DNA from: Pseudomonas sp. NFACC02
GTDB taxonomy: Bacteria; Pseudomonadota; Gammaproteobacteria; Pseudomonadales; Pseudomonadaceae
Assembly (NCBI RefSeq): GCF_900110765.1
Contig: NZ_FOEO01000002.1
Location: forward strand, 248,001-312,000
Direction of reading: 5' to 3'
DNA: 64,000 nt
Below, in pieces: positions 47,642 through 56,307 of this stretch. Position 1 is the stretch's first letter, and every line of letters starts with the position of its first letter. Under the pieces are notes generated by a model, which had not been told where the DNA came from, made no database searches, and saw only the letters and a program-made list of their open reading frames with translations. The position numbers and the translations under genes are program-made.

Positions 47642-49297
47642 GTGATTAACGTCATCATGAGATCGGACCCTGCTATGAAAATCGCAACCAAACTTCTCCT
47701 CTCTTTCATGCTCTGCGCTTTTATAACGCTCGCTGTCGGTCTGCTTGGCGTCACCTTTGTCAACCGGCTGGCCAGCGCACTGGAACTGACGTTTTCCAAC
47801 AATCTGGTATCTGTGGGAAACACCGCCGCGACGCTCAATGGTCTTGTGGCGCATAACCGAGGGCTGTATCGACTGCTCGATGCCAGCCATGGTGACGTGT
47901 CGCCGGAGGACCGGGAGCGCGTGCGCGCGGACATCGCGGAGGAATTGAAACGGAGCCGGGATGCCTACGCCACTTACCGTGCCACTCCTCTTGCCGAGGA
48001 TGAACGCCTGGCGGGCGACAAGCTGGATGCGCTATGGCCGGACTACCTCAGCAGTTCCGAACAGATTATTTCCTTGTTGGACGCTGGCCAGACAGAGCAA
48101 GCGCGAACGCTGCTCAATACCCGCAATAATCAGATGTTCAGAGATGCACGCGAGCTGGTCAACGTGATGATCGCGTCCAACAACCGGCAGATCAAAGAAG
48201 GGGCTCAGGCCGCAGGAGCCCTGCGTGGTGCTGCCTTTAAGTGGATGATCGCGGGTATCGTTCTGGCGTTTGTCATCGCCATCGCTACAGGTGTTCTGAT
48301 TACCCGCCTCATTACACGCCCCATCGCCCAGGCCGTCGAAAGCGCCCAGCGTGTGGCCCGAGGGGACCTGACGCAAGTCATCACCACAGACCGCAAAGAT
48401 GAAGCCGGGCAATTGCTCGCGGCATTGTCCGATATGCAGGCCGGCTTGAAACACACGCTGCTGGATATCGCCAATGCCGCTGATCAGCTGGCGTCCTCCG
48501 CGGAAGAACTGAGCGCGGTCACCGAGGAAAGTACCCGCGGTTTGACGCGTCAGAATGACGAAATCCAGCAGGCGGCGACGGCAGTCAACCAGATGACCGC
48601 CGCAGTGGAAGAAGTCGCCCGTAATGCGGTTTCGACCTCGGAAGCGTCTCGTCAGACCACTGACGAAGCCGATGATGGCCGCCAACAGGTGGATCAGGCC
48701 ATGTCGGGCATGAACTCGATGGTGGCGGAAATCAACGACTCGACCCACGCGGTGTCAGAGCTCGCGGGCCAGGTGAGAGAGATCGGCAAGGTCGTTGACG
48801 TCATTCGCAGCATTGCCGACCAGACCAACCTGCTGGCACTCAACGCGGCCATTGAGGCGGCCAGGGCTGGTGAGCAAGGCAGAGGATTTGCGGTCGTGGC
48901 CGATGAAGTGCGGGCGCTGGCGCACCGCACTCAGACGTCTACCCTGGACATCGAGCAAATGATCGGCAATGTTCAACTGGGCGCCGACGGCGCCGTTGCG
49001 GCGATGAACAAGAGCCTTACGCTGGCCAACCAGACTCAGGTGCTGGCGGAAAATGCGGGCGGAGCGTTGCAGAAGATCACTGCCAGCGTGGCACGCATAA
49101 ATGAGCGCAATCTGGTGATCGCCTCGGCGTCAGAGGAGCAGGCGCAAGTCGCTCGGGAAGTGGATCGCAACCTTCTCAACATTCAGGACCTGTCGACCCA
49201 GACCGCTGCCGGCGCTAACCAGACCAGCGCCTCAAGCCAGGAGCTGTCTCGCCTGGCAACCTCTTTCAATCTGATGGTCGCCAAGTTTCAGCTCTGA
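47642..49297 (+). CDS. Methyl-accepting chemotaxis protein
   Basis: A 551-residue chemoreceptor. A first membrane helix (about residues 18-40, [20 protein letters not shown]) is followed by a periplasmic four-helix bundle of the 4HB_MCP type, a second helix (about 205-228, [20 protein letters not shown]) and a HAMP segment. The C-terminal signalling domain has the hairpin tip [20 protein letters not shown] and ends at the chain terminus without a CheR-tethering pentapeptide. The GTG at 47642 is preferred because AAGGAGG lies seven bases upstream; ATGs at 47657 and 47675 lack one. The ligand is unknown. Confidence 0.92.
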   Translation: MINVIMRSDPAMKIATKLLLSFMLCAFITLAVGLLGVTFVNRLASALELTFSNNLVSVGNTAATLNGLVAHNRGLYRLLDASHGDVSPEDRERVRADIAEELKRSRDAYATYRATPLAEDERLAGDKLDALWPDYLSSSEQIISLLDAGQTEQARTLLNTRNNQMFRDARELVNVMIASNNRQIKEGAQAAGALRGAAFKWMIAGIVLAFVIAIATGVLITRLITRPIAQAVESAQRVARGDLTQVITTDRKDEAGQLLAALSDMQAGLKHTLLDIANAADQLASSAEELSAVTEESTRGLTRQNDEIQQAATAVNQMTAAVEEVARNAVSTSEASRQTTDEADDGRQQVDQAMSGMNSMVAEINDSTHAVSELAGQVREIGKVVDVIRSIADQTNLLALNAAIEAARAGEQGRGFAVVADEVRALAHRTQTSTLDIEQMIGNVQLGADGAVAAMNKSLTLANQTQVLAENAGGALQKITASVARINERNLVIASASEEQAQVAREVDRNLLNIQDLSTQTAAGANQTSASSQELSRLATSFNLMVAKFQL

Positions 49298-49325
49298 CCG
49301 TAAACCCTGAGAGGCCCTGAAAATC

Positions 49326-49352
49326 AAAAAGCCCCGAATCATCGGGGCTTTT
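49326..49352. terminator. Bidirectional intrinsic terminator
   Basis: A stem GCCCCGA / TCGGGGC (49331-49337, 49342-49348) with an ATCA loop has A5 on the left and T4 on the right. It serves both the chemoreceptor gene and the convergent transporter gene. Confidence 0.85.
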
Positions 49353-49377
49353 CGTATCTCGCCTGAGTCCACACCGA

Positions 49378-50376
49378 TCAAGGATCGACTTGCGCCATCA
49401 TCTCCTGTACCGACTCGCTGCGCCTGGCGTAACGCTGCGCCAGCACCGCGCAGACCATCAACTGGATCTGATGGAACAGCATCAACGGCAGAATCAGCAC
49501 GCCGATGGTGCTCCCCGCGAACAGTACCTGCGCCATTGGCACGCCCGTGGCCAGACTTTTCTTCGAACCACAGAACAGAATGGTGATGCGGTCTTCGACA
49601 TTGAAACCGAACAGCTTGCCCAGCAACGTCGAGGCCAGCAGCACCAGACCCAGCAAGACGCAGCAAACGACCACCAGCCCACCGAGGTCCCACAGCGGAA
49701 TCTTGTGCCAGATGCCCTCGTTGACGGCCTCGCTGAACGCGCCATACACCACCAACAGAATCGAGCCTTGATCCACGAACTTGAGCCAGCTTTTGTTACG
49801 GCCGACCCAGGCGCCGATCCAGCGCCTCATGATCTGACCGGCCACGAACGGCAATAAGAGTTGCACGCCGATCTTCACAATGGCGTCGACCGTCGATCCG
49901 CCTTCGCCGTGTACGCTCAACAGCAAGGTCACCAATAACGGTGTCAGGAAGATCCCGAACAGGCTGGACGCCGCTGCGCTGCAGATCGCCGCCGGGATAT
50001 TGCCGCGCGCCAAGGACGTGAAGGCGATGGCCGACTGCACCGTGGCGGGCAACGCGCACAGGTAAAGCACGCCCATATAGAGGTCTTTGCCGATCAGCGG
50101 AGACAGGAGCGGCTTGAGCGCCAGCCCGATCAATGGAAACGCCACAAAGGTCAGACCGAACACCAGCAGGTGCAAACGCCAATGACCGGCACCCGCGATG
50201 ATCGACTCACGCGACAGCTTGGCGCCGTGCATGAAAAACAACAGCGCAATCGCGATATTGGTCAACCAACCAAACCCTATGGCGACCTGACCGCTGGCGG
50301 GAAGAAGGCTGGCAATGATCACCACCGTGACCAGCGCCAGGGTGAAGTTGTCGGGGAGAAAGCGAGGACGCGTCAT
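49378..50376 (-). CDS. Bile acid:sodium symporter family (SBF-like) transporter
   Basis: A 332-residue, roughly ten-helix protein of the SBF-like/YfeH group. Typical segments are ALLFFMHGAKLSRE near residue 45, the AICSAAASSLFGIFLTP stretch near 130, and CGSKKSLATGVPMA near 270. Members of this group move organic anions; the substrate is not evident. It is read toward the chemoreceptor with a shared terminator. Confidence 0.85.
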   Translation of the reverse strand: MTRPRFLPDNFTLALVTVVIIASLLPASGQVAIGFGWLTNIAIALLFFMHGAKLSRESIIAGAGHWRLHLLVFGLTFVAFPLIGLALKPLLSPLIGKDLYMGVLYLCALPATVQSAIAFTSLARGNIPAAICSAAASSLFGIFLTPLLVTLLLSVHGEGGSTVDAIVKIGVQLLLPFVAGQIMRRWIGAWVGRNKSWLKFVDQGSILLVVYGAFSEAVNEGIWHKIPLWDLGGLVVVCCVLLGLVLLASTLLGKLFGFNVEDRITILFCGSKKSLATGVPMAQVLFAGSTIGVLILPLMLFHQIQLMVCAVLAQRYARRSESVQEMMAQVDP

Positions 50377-50572
50377 CTGAAATATCCGGATAGATCTGGA
50401 ACAGTGTGGCGACTCTACGCCTGTAAACCGGTACCGGCTAACGCCAATAAGTCGATGAATAGCGCTGAAAGGACACCTTCAGAAAATGTCACTTGTCCGT
50501 GTCCTGCAGAACGGAGGCAGCGCCGAGGGGGCACTGCCGGGAATGCCTGCTCAGGCCGTTGAACGGTCGAGA

Positions 50573-50815
50573 TCAGGAAAGTCCACCTTCAATGACCCGC
50601 AGAACCGTGACGTGTCGCTGCCCTTGGCGGTCCGCAAGGTGCTGACTCAACGATGCTTGCCATTGATGGATATCGCTATGTCTGGCATCCGTCATCAATT
50701 CATCCCAACCCGCCGAATCCTGCGCAGCGACTTCCTCAGGCGACACTCGGGTGACACGTTCACGCTTCAACAGGTTTGCGGCAATTTCCGAGAGAGTACT
50801 CAAGGCGGGCTCCAT
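50573..50815 (-). CDS. Hypothetical protein, about 80 residues
   Basis: The frame encodes a helical, soluble stretch (ALSTLSEIAANLLKRERVTR, then PEEVAAQDSAGWDELMTDAR) that looks like real protein. Upstream of residue 1 used here the frame continues to 51040 but its composition is less protein-like. The ATG at 50815 is a guess; another is at 50836. No family is recognised. It lies downstream of the diguanylate cyclase gene on the same strand. Confidence 0.45.
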   Translation of the reverse strand: MEPALSTLSEIAANLLKRERVTRVSPEEVAAQDSAGWDELMTDARHSDIHQWQASLSQHLADRQGQRHVTVLRVIEGGLS

Positions 50816-50996
50816 GGCACGCTCATCTGGGAGCATGCCGATACATAGCGGGGAGGATGGGTGCGGAGTGCCAGAACGCCAATTTTCAGTTGTTGCGGCA
50901 ACCTGCAGTGAGGTCTTAGCAAGGTTCAGACCAAGGGCGGCGTTCCAGCGCAACCCTTGATCCGAATAGTCGACTGATGGAGGGAGCCAAGCGTTG

Positions 50997-52175
50997 TCAG
51001 GAGATGCGCGTGGCATCACTGCCCGCCAGCCTGCGATCAACCAGACGAATGCGGTCGCGCCCCGCTCGTTTGGACTCGTAGAGCGCGGCGTCGCCCTGTT
51101 CGATCAGGGCGGCAAGGCTCACCTGTGGCTGGTCGAACAGGCTGGCGCCAATGCTCAAGGTGACCGCTTCGGGGGTCTCGAAGGTCTGCGCTGCCGTTTT
51201 GTGAAACTGCTCACGCAGAGCGCTGGCCAACGCCTCGATTCGCTCACTCGATGCATCGCGCAGCAGGATCACAAATTCGTCGCCGCCCAACCGCGCGGCA
51301 AGCGCACCTTCCGGCAAACTGGTACGGATCAATTCACTGAGCGCCACCAGCAAGCGGTCGCCCGCGGTATGGCCATACAGGTCATTGACCGACTTGAAAT
51401 TGTCGATATCGATCAACAGCACCGCGCCCAACCGCCGGGCAGAGACTTCATCCAGCAAACGCGGTGCCCGGACTTCCAGTGCCCGCCGGTTGTACAGCGC
51501 CGTTAAAGGATCGCGTGCGGCCAACCGTTCGATGCGCTTTTCTCGCCGGTAGCGCTCGGAGCCGGTCATGGCCAACGCGATGAACAAGATCGCCATCGCG
51601 CCCTCGACCAGGGAAATCTGAATGATCTCGCCGCGAAACGCCGCCAGATCGATCAGCGTCCCCGGCATCAGGGCCGTCACCGCCTTGGAGAAATAGAACC
51701 CGCCATGAAACAGCAGCACGTAGCGCAACTGCCCCGCGCCGAAACTGAGCGACGTGCCATGCGGTCGCAGCAGCAAACTGGCTTTCAACATTAACACGCC
51801 CACCAGCACCGAGTTGCTGGCCAACATCACCTTCGACCACCACGGTTCGTTTGGCAGCAACAGCATGGCCGCCCAGATCACGAATATCAGGTACCAGCCA
51901 CGGGAGAGCCGTGATGCCGTAAAACGCGCGACGCCCAGCAAAAACAACCAGTGCGCCGTCACCAACAGGCCGTTGGCAAACCAGATGCCGATCAACAAAA
52001 TGCCGCTGCTGCGTAACAACGCCAAGGTCGAACCGATCGTAATCGTGGCAAACCCCGCGCTCCAGAACAGCAACGAAGCCTCCCGCACATGCCGCCACTC
52101 AATCGCCAGATACAGCGCGGCGGCGGCGGCGAGGGCGATCGAAAGGGTCAACATCGTGGTGGGATCGAGCGCCAT
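50997..52175 (-). CDS. Membrane diguanylate cyclase (GGDEF domain)
   Basis: A 392-residue enzyme predicted to make cyclic di-GMP from GTP. The N-terminal half has about six membrane helices without a recognised sensor domain, then the GGDEF domain from about residue 215 (LAARDPLTALYNRRAL) with the intact motif GGDEF in ARLGGDEFVIL. The usual RxxD inhibitory site just upstream is absent (PEGA instead), so product inhibition at that site is unlikely. There is no EAL domain. The gene appears monocistronic or leads a small hypothetical gene downstream. Confidence 0.92.
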   Translation of the reverse strand: MALDPTTMLTLSIALAAAAALYLAIEWRHVREASLLFWSAGFATITIGSTLALLRSSGILLIGIWFANGLLVTAHWLFLLGVARFTASRLSRGWYLIFVIWAAMLLLPNEPWWSKVMLASNSVLVGVLMLKASLLLRPHGTSLSFGAGQLRYVLLFHGGFYFSKAVTALMPGTLIDLAAFRGEIIQISLVEGAMAILFIALAMTGSERYRREKRIERLAARDPLTALYNRRALEVRAPRLLDEVSARRLGAVLLIDIDNFKSVNDLYGHTAGDRLLVALSELIRTSLPEGALAARLGGDEFVILLRDASSERIEALASALREQFHKTAAQTFETPEAVTLSIGASLFDQPQVSLAALIEQGDAALYESKRAGRDRIRLVDRRLAGSDATRIS

Positions 52176-52414
52176 ATACTGCCTACTGCATGGTCGGGTC
52201 TGAGGGGCGAATCAAGTGTAAGCGCCTGAGAGGCTTTATCGGCGGGAAATGGGGTGACTTGATGCCGCAATGATAGCAATAATCCAGCCGACACCCTATT
52301 TACGCCTGGGCCTGCGGACACTATATGTGACGAAGTGACATCGACACTGGGAAGCGCCCTGGCCGATGACAGGGGACATTTTCGCCACAGCATCACCGCA
52401 TTTCGGGAGGTCGC

Positions 52415-52696
52415 GTGAGTCTGGACACAACATTATCTGAGGAAGCAGGCTCGCCGCCTCAAGACGGCTGGTTCTCCCGCGAACACCGCGACCGGATCGA
52501 TGAACTGATCACCCGCCTGCAAACCAGCGACACCCGAGAAAGCGTCTCGCGCTATCACGCAATGGCAGAAGGGTATCTGTTGGGGCTGCTGGACTGTTAT
52601 CACACCAGCGCCGAACACCATGATGCCGTCAGGCAATACCTGCACAACCTGGCGATCGCGAGGTTGAAGGTGGTGAAGGCGAAGGTTCGGCGATAG
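52415..52696 (+). CDS. Hypothetical protein, 93 residues
   Basis: A soluble, helical protein of 93 residues; the core SREHRDRIDELITRLQTSDT and the segment HAMAEGYLLGLLDCYHTSAE show regular helix periodicity. The start is GTG at 52415 with GGGAGG just upstream. No family is recognised. It is divergent from the diguanylate cyclase and convergent to the tRNA-Ser gene. Confidence 0.7.
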   Translation: MSLDTTLSEEAGSPPQDGWFSREHRDRIDELITRLQTSDTRESVSRYHAMAEGYLLGLLDCYHTSAEHHDAVRQYLHNLAIARLKVVKAKVRR

Positions 52697-52774
52697 CTGA
52701 ATGGCGGGATCGGAGGTTCTCCGACGGGGCGATGGACGACGCTCAGTGAACCAAAACCCTAAAGACAGAAACGA

Positions 52775-52800
52775 CAAAGCCCTGAATAATCAGGGCTTTG
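52775..52800 (-). terminator. Terminator of the tRNA-Ser gene
   Basis: An 11-bp perfect stem (CAAAGCCCTGA / TCAGGGCTTTG) with an ATAA loop lies 13 bases past the tRNA 3' end in the minus direction. On that strand it is followed by TCGTTTCTG. Confidence 0.75.
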
Positions 52801-52812
52801 CGGTACAGAATA

Positions 52813-52900
52813 TGGCGGAGGCGCAGAGATTCGAACTCAGGGACCTGTTACAGTCGGCAGTTTTCAAGACTGCTGCCTTAAACCACTCGGCCACACCTCC
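52813..52900 (-). tRNA. tRNA-Ser (anticodon UGA)
   Basis: An 88-nt class II tRNA read on the minus strand. The acceptor stem GGAGGTG pairs with CGCCTCC, the anticodon arm GCAGT-CTTGAAA-ACTGC presents TGA, a long variable arm is present, the T arm contains GTTCGAATC, and CCA is encoded. It reads UCA and other UCN serine codons. Confidence 0.97.
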
Positions 52901-53035
52901 AATTGCGTTGCGGGCGCCATAATACCGTAATGAAACAAGCTGTCAAACTCTCTGACTCGCGTGTCTCCGTAGCTCTGTTATGATCTTTGCAACTTGAGAT
53001 TTCAAACGCTTCATTTCACCATCAGGAGTAGCGCC

Positions 53036-53710
53036 ATGCGCGAACAGGATTACGCAGTCAACAACCGCGTGCAGGTCGAGCAGCTAGAGGTTAGCCGCGT
53101 CCTGCGCAACACTTACGGCCTTCTGGCCCTCACCCTGGCTTTCAGCGGCATCATGGCGTTCGTCGCGCAACAGATGCATGTGCGCTACCCGAACGTCTTC
53201 GTGGTGCTGATCGGTTTCTACGGCCTCTTCTTCCTGACCAACAAGCTGCGCGATTCGGCGTGGGGTCTGGTGTCGGCGTTCGCGCTGACCGGCTTCATGG
53301 GGTTCATCCTCGGCCCGATCCTCAACCGCTATCTGGGCATGCAGGGCGGCGCTGAAGTGGTTTCGTCGGCGTTTGCAATGACGGCCCTGGTGTTCGGTGG
53401 CCTGTCGGCCTACGTGTTGATCACCCGCAAGGACATGAGCTTCCTGGGTGGCTTCATCACCGCAGGCTTCTTTGTATTGCTGGGCGCGGTACTGGCGAGC
53501 ATGTTCTTCCAGATCAGCGGCCTGCAACTGGCGATCAGCGCAGGTTTCGTCCTGTTCTCGTCGGTGTGCATCCTGTTCCAGACCAGCGCAATCATCCATG
53601 GCGGTGAGCGCAACTACATCATGGCGACCATCAGCCTGTATGTATCGATCTACAACCTGTTCATCAGCCTGCTGCAGATCTTCGGCATCATGGGCAGCAG
53701 CAAAGACTGA
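53036..53710 (+). CDS. Bax inhibitor-1/YccA family membrane protein
   Basis: A 224-residue protein with about seven membrane helices of the BI-1/YccA/YbhL family. The N-terminal cytoplasmic stretch ends VSRVLRNTYGLLALTLAFSG. In E. coli YccA interacts with FtsH and modulates membrane-protein proteolysis; transfer of that role is inference. AGGAGTAGCGCC precedes the ATG at 53036. It is monocistronic, with a strong terminator, and sits directly before the tus operon as in other pseudomonads. Confidence 0.9.
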   Translation: MREQDYAVNNRVQVEQLEVSRVLRNTYGLLALTLAFSGIMAFVAQQMHVRYPNVFVVLIGFYGLFFLTNKLRDSAWGLVSAFALTGFMGFILGPILNRYLGMQGGAEVVSSAFAMTALVFGGLSAYVLITRKDMSFLGGFITAGFFVLLGAVLASMFFQISGLQLAISAGFVLFSSVCILFQTSAIIHGGERNYIMATISLYVSIYNLFISLLQIFGIMGSSKD

Positions 53711-53730
53711 TTCGTCACCCGTTTCAACAA

Positions 53731-53756
53731 AAGGCCCGCTTCGGCGGGCTTTTTGC
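53731..53756 (+). terminator. Intrinsic terminator
   Basis: A GCCCGC / GCGGGC stem with a TTCG tetraloop is followed by TTTTTG, 20 bases after the BI-1 family gene. Confidence 0.88.
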
Positions 53757-53825
53757 TGTCTGGTGTTCTTGAATTCTTTATCATTGCCTCCATTCACCCT
53801 TGCCACTCCGTTGACCGAGCCGCCG

Positions 53826-54218
53826 ATGAAGTTCGCCATTGCCCTGTATTCTCCCGCCCACGCGCCCTCCTCGCGCCGAGCGTTGCTGTTTGCGCAGGCC
53901 GTACTGGCAGGCGGGCATGAGATCGTGCGGTTGTTCTTCTATCAGGACGGCGTACACAGTGCCTCCTCCAACGTCGTGACACCGCAGGATGAGCTGGACG
54001 TGCCGGCGCAGTGGCGTGAATTCGTCACCCACCACCAACTCGACGGTGTGGTGTGCATCGCAGCCGGCCTGCGCCGAGGCGTGCTCAATAAACAAGAAGC
54101 CGAGCGGTATTCACGCCCCGCGGCCAACCTGACGGAACCGTGGGACTTGTCCGGTCTGGGACAGTTACATGACGCCGTCCAGGCCGCCGACCGCCTGATC
54201 TGCTTCGGAGGGCCTTGA
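53826..54218 (+). CDS. tusD: Sulfurtransferase complex subunit TusD
   Basis: A 130-residue DsrE-family subunit of the TusBCD complex that relays sulfur from IscS/TusA toward 2-thiouridine at tRNA wobble positions. The relay cysteine is probably in GVVCIAAGLRRGV. The sequence begins MKFAIALYSPAHAP. No strong ribosome site is seen. tusC begins one base after the stop, so the genes are tightly coupled. Confidence 0.93.
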   Translation: MKFAIALYSPAHAPSSRRALLFAQAVLAGGHEIVRLFFYQDGVHSASSNVVTPQDELDVPAQWREFVTHHQLDGVVCIAAGLRRGVLNKQEAERYSRPAANLTEPWDLSGLGQLHDAVQAADRLICFGGP

Positions 54219-54219
54219 T

Positions 54220-54582
54220 ATGCCGAAGTCATTGTTGATCATCAGCCGCCAGTCGCCGTGGTCAGGTCCGAGCGCGCGTGAAGCGCTCGACATCGCCCTG
54301 GCAGGCGGCGCGTTTGATTTGCCGTTGGGCATGCTGTTCATGGACGACGGCGTGCTGCAGTTGATGCCTTCGCAGCAAGCCAGCGCCTTGCAGCAGAAGG
54401 ACATCACTGCCAACCTTCAGGCGCTGTCGATGTTCGGTGTCGAGGACCTGTTCGCCTGCCACACCAGCCTCGCCGAGCGCGGCCTTTCGCCGACCGAACT
54501 GAGCGTCGAACCCATGCAGGTTCTGCGCGATCAGGACATCGCCGCGCTCATTGACCGTTATGACCAGGTAATCACGATCTGA
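54220..54582 (+). CDS. tusC: Sulfurtransferase complex subunit TusC
   Basis: A 120-residue DsrF-like subunit of TusBCD. The N-terminal LLIISRQSPWSG and the ALDIALAGGAFDLPLG segment are typical of this small alpha/beta fold. It is sandwiched between tusD and tusB; its stop overlaps the tusB start by one base. Confidence 0.92.
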   Translation: MPKSLLIISRQSPWSGPSAREALDIALAGGAFDLPLGMLFMDDGVLQLMPSQQASALQQKDITANLQALSMFGVEDLFACHTSLAERGLSPTELSVEPMQVLRDQDIAALIDRYDQVITI

Positions 54583-54881
54583 TGTCGACCTTGCATGTGT
54601 TATCTCATTCTCCGTTCGCCGACTCGCGCTTGAGCAGTTGCCTGCGCATACTCGGCGGCGATGACGCGATCCTGCTGTGCGGCGACGCCACGTACGCGCT
54701 GACTCCGTCCACGACGGCACGTCAGACACTGGATGCGAAAGTCGGAAGCCTGGCGCTGTTCGTGCTGGACGAAGACGCCAAAGCACGCAACCTGGCCCTC
54801 CCCGACTGGGTAAAAAGCGTCGATTATCCTGAGCTCGTCGCGCTGTCCGTTCAGTACGACAAGGTGAACACTTGGCTATGA
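54582..54881 (+). CDS. tusB: Sulfurtransferase complex subunit TusB
   Basis: A 99-residue DsrH-like subunit, beginning MSTLHVLSHSPFADSRLSSC. It completes the hexameric TusBCD relay. It shares overlaps with tusC and with tusE (ATGA junction). Confidence 0.92.
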   Translation: MSTLHVLSHSPFADSRLSSCLRILGGDDAILLCGDATYALTPSTTARQTLDAKVGSLALFVLDEDAKARNLALPDWVKSVDYPELVALSVQYDKVNTWL

Positions 54882-55213
54882 AGCAACTCATCGTCGAGGG
54901 GCGCACCTTGGCGCTGGACAAGGAAGGCTACCTGGAGGACCTTCACGACTGGTCGAGCGCGGTGGCTGAAGCCCTGGCTGCGGAAGAAGACCTCGTGCTG
55001 ACGCCCGATCACTGGGAAATCCTTGAGCTGCTGCGCGCCTTTTATGCCGAGTTCCAACTGTCACCGGCGACCCGTCCGCTGGTGAAGTACACCGCGTTGA
55101 AGCTGGGCGCCGAAAAAGGCAACAGTCTGCACCTCAACCGCCTATTCAATGGCACTCCCGCCAAACTTGCCGCCAAGCTGGCGGGCCTGCCAAAGCCGAC
55201 CAATTGCTTATGA
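54878..55213 (+). CDS. tusE: Sulfurtransferase TusE
   Basis: A 111-residue DsrC-like protein that accepts sulfur from TusBCD and hands it to MnmA. The conserved cysteine is the next-to-last residue (NCL), as required for the flexible C-terminal arm. PATRPLVKYTALKLG is the family signature region. The ATG at 54878 overlaps the tusB stop. Unlike in E. coli, all four tus relay genes lie in one run. Confidence 0.94.
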   Translation: MKQLIVEGRTLALDKEGYLEDLHDWSSAVAEALAAEEDLVLTPDHWEILELLRAFYAEFQLSPATRPLVKYTALKLGAEKGNSLHLNRLFNGTPAKLAAKLAGLPKPTNCL

Positions 55214-56211
55214 CCGATTTCGCCCCCCTCGTCATTGAAACGCCTGCCGAACACCCGTTCGCCCCCTTCGTGCGCATCCTGGGCAAGGGGAAACGCGGTG
55301 CGCGCAACATGACCCGTGAAGAAGCCCGCGAAGCCATGGGCATGGTGCTCGACGAAAAGGTTGAAGACACCCAGCTGGGCGCCTTCCTGATGCTGTTGCG
55401 GCACAAGGAAGAGAGTGCCGAAGAACTGGCGGGATTTACCGAGGCCGTTCGAGAACGCCTGAACGCCCCGCCCATGGCGGTCGACGTTGACTGGCCAACC
55501 TACGCGGGCAAGAAGCGTCACCTGCCGTGGTATCTGTTGGCTGCCAAGTGCCTGGCGCAAAATGGCGTCCGTGTTTTGCTTCACGGCGGGGGCGCGCACA
55601 CGGCGGGCCGTCTTTACAGCGAACAGTTGCTGGAGCCGCTGGGCATACCGCTCTGCCGCACCTGGCAGGCGGTCGGCGAAACGCTGGAAAGGCAGAACAT
55701 CGCCTTTATTCCGCTGGGTGACTGGGCGCCGCAGTTGCAGCGCATGATCGATCTGCGCAACACCCTGGGCTTGCGGTCACCCATCCACTCGCTGGCGCGG
55801 ATCCTCAATCCGCTAGGCGCGCGCTGCGGCTTGCAGAGCATCTTTCATCCGGGTTATCAGTCCGTACACCGCGACGCCAGCAGCTTGCTCGGCGACCACG
55901 CGATCGTGATCAAGGGCGATGGTGGCGAAGTCGAGATTAATCCAGACACCATCAGCCACCTGTATGGCACCACCGACGGTCAACCCTGGGACGAAGAGTG
56001 GCCTGCCTTGTCGGAGCGTCGCCATGTCAAACCGGCCACCCTGGATCCACAGCAACTCGTCGCCCTCTGGAAGGGCGAGGTCGAGGACAGTTACCCGCAG
56101 CTTGCTTTGATTTCGACCATGGCCCTGGCCCTTCGGGGGCTTGGAATGCCGCGACCTGAAGCCTTCGAACGCGCCGAACAGTATTGGGCGAACCGGGACC
56201 GATCGATTTAA
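55210..56211 (+). CDS. ybiB: Glycosyl transferase family protein YbiB (TrpD-like)
   Basis: A 333-residue protein of the nucleoside phosphorylase / anthranilate phosphoribosyltransferase fold. The N-terminal helical part (REEAREAMGMVLDEKVEDTQ) matches the TrpD dimerisation region, and the HGGGAHTAGRLYSEQLLE segment corresponds to the phosphate-binding area. YbiB proteins bind nucleic acid in E. coli, and no phosphoribosyltransferase activity is established. The start overlaps the tusE stop (ATGA), placing it in the tus operon. Confidence 0.85.
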   Translation: MTDFAPLVIETPAEHPFAPFVRILGKGKRGARNMTREEAREAMGMVLDEKVEDTQLGAFLMLLRHKEESAEELAGFTEAVRERLNAPPMAVDVDWPTYAGKKRHLPWYLLAAKCLAQNGVRVLLHGGGAHTAGRLYSEQLLEPLGIPLCRTWQAVGETLERQNIAFIPLGDWAPQLQRMIDLRNTLGLRSPIHSLARILNPLGARCGLQSIFHPGYQSVHRDASSLLGDHAIVIKGDGGEVEINPDTISHLYGTTDGQPWDEEWPALSERRHVKPATLDPQQLVALWKGEVEDSYPQLALISTMALALRGLGMPRPEAFERAEQYWANRDRSI

Positions 56212-56307
56212 CCGATTATTACACCCCAGTCTTTGCGCTATTTCTTCGAACGATTGCCTTTAGACTGATCTCCAACGACCATCAGTACACACGTTTTGGA
56301 GTCAGAC

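Noticed and set aside
50816..51040. Extended N terminus of the hypothetical gene at 50573
   Set aside because: Low-quality composition and overlap with the end of the diguanylate cyclase gene argue against the longer form.
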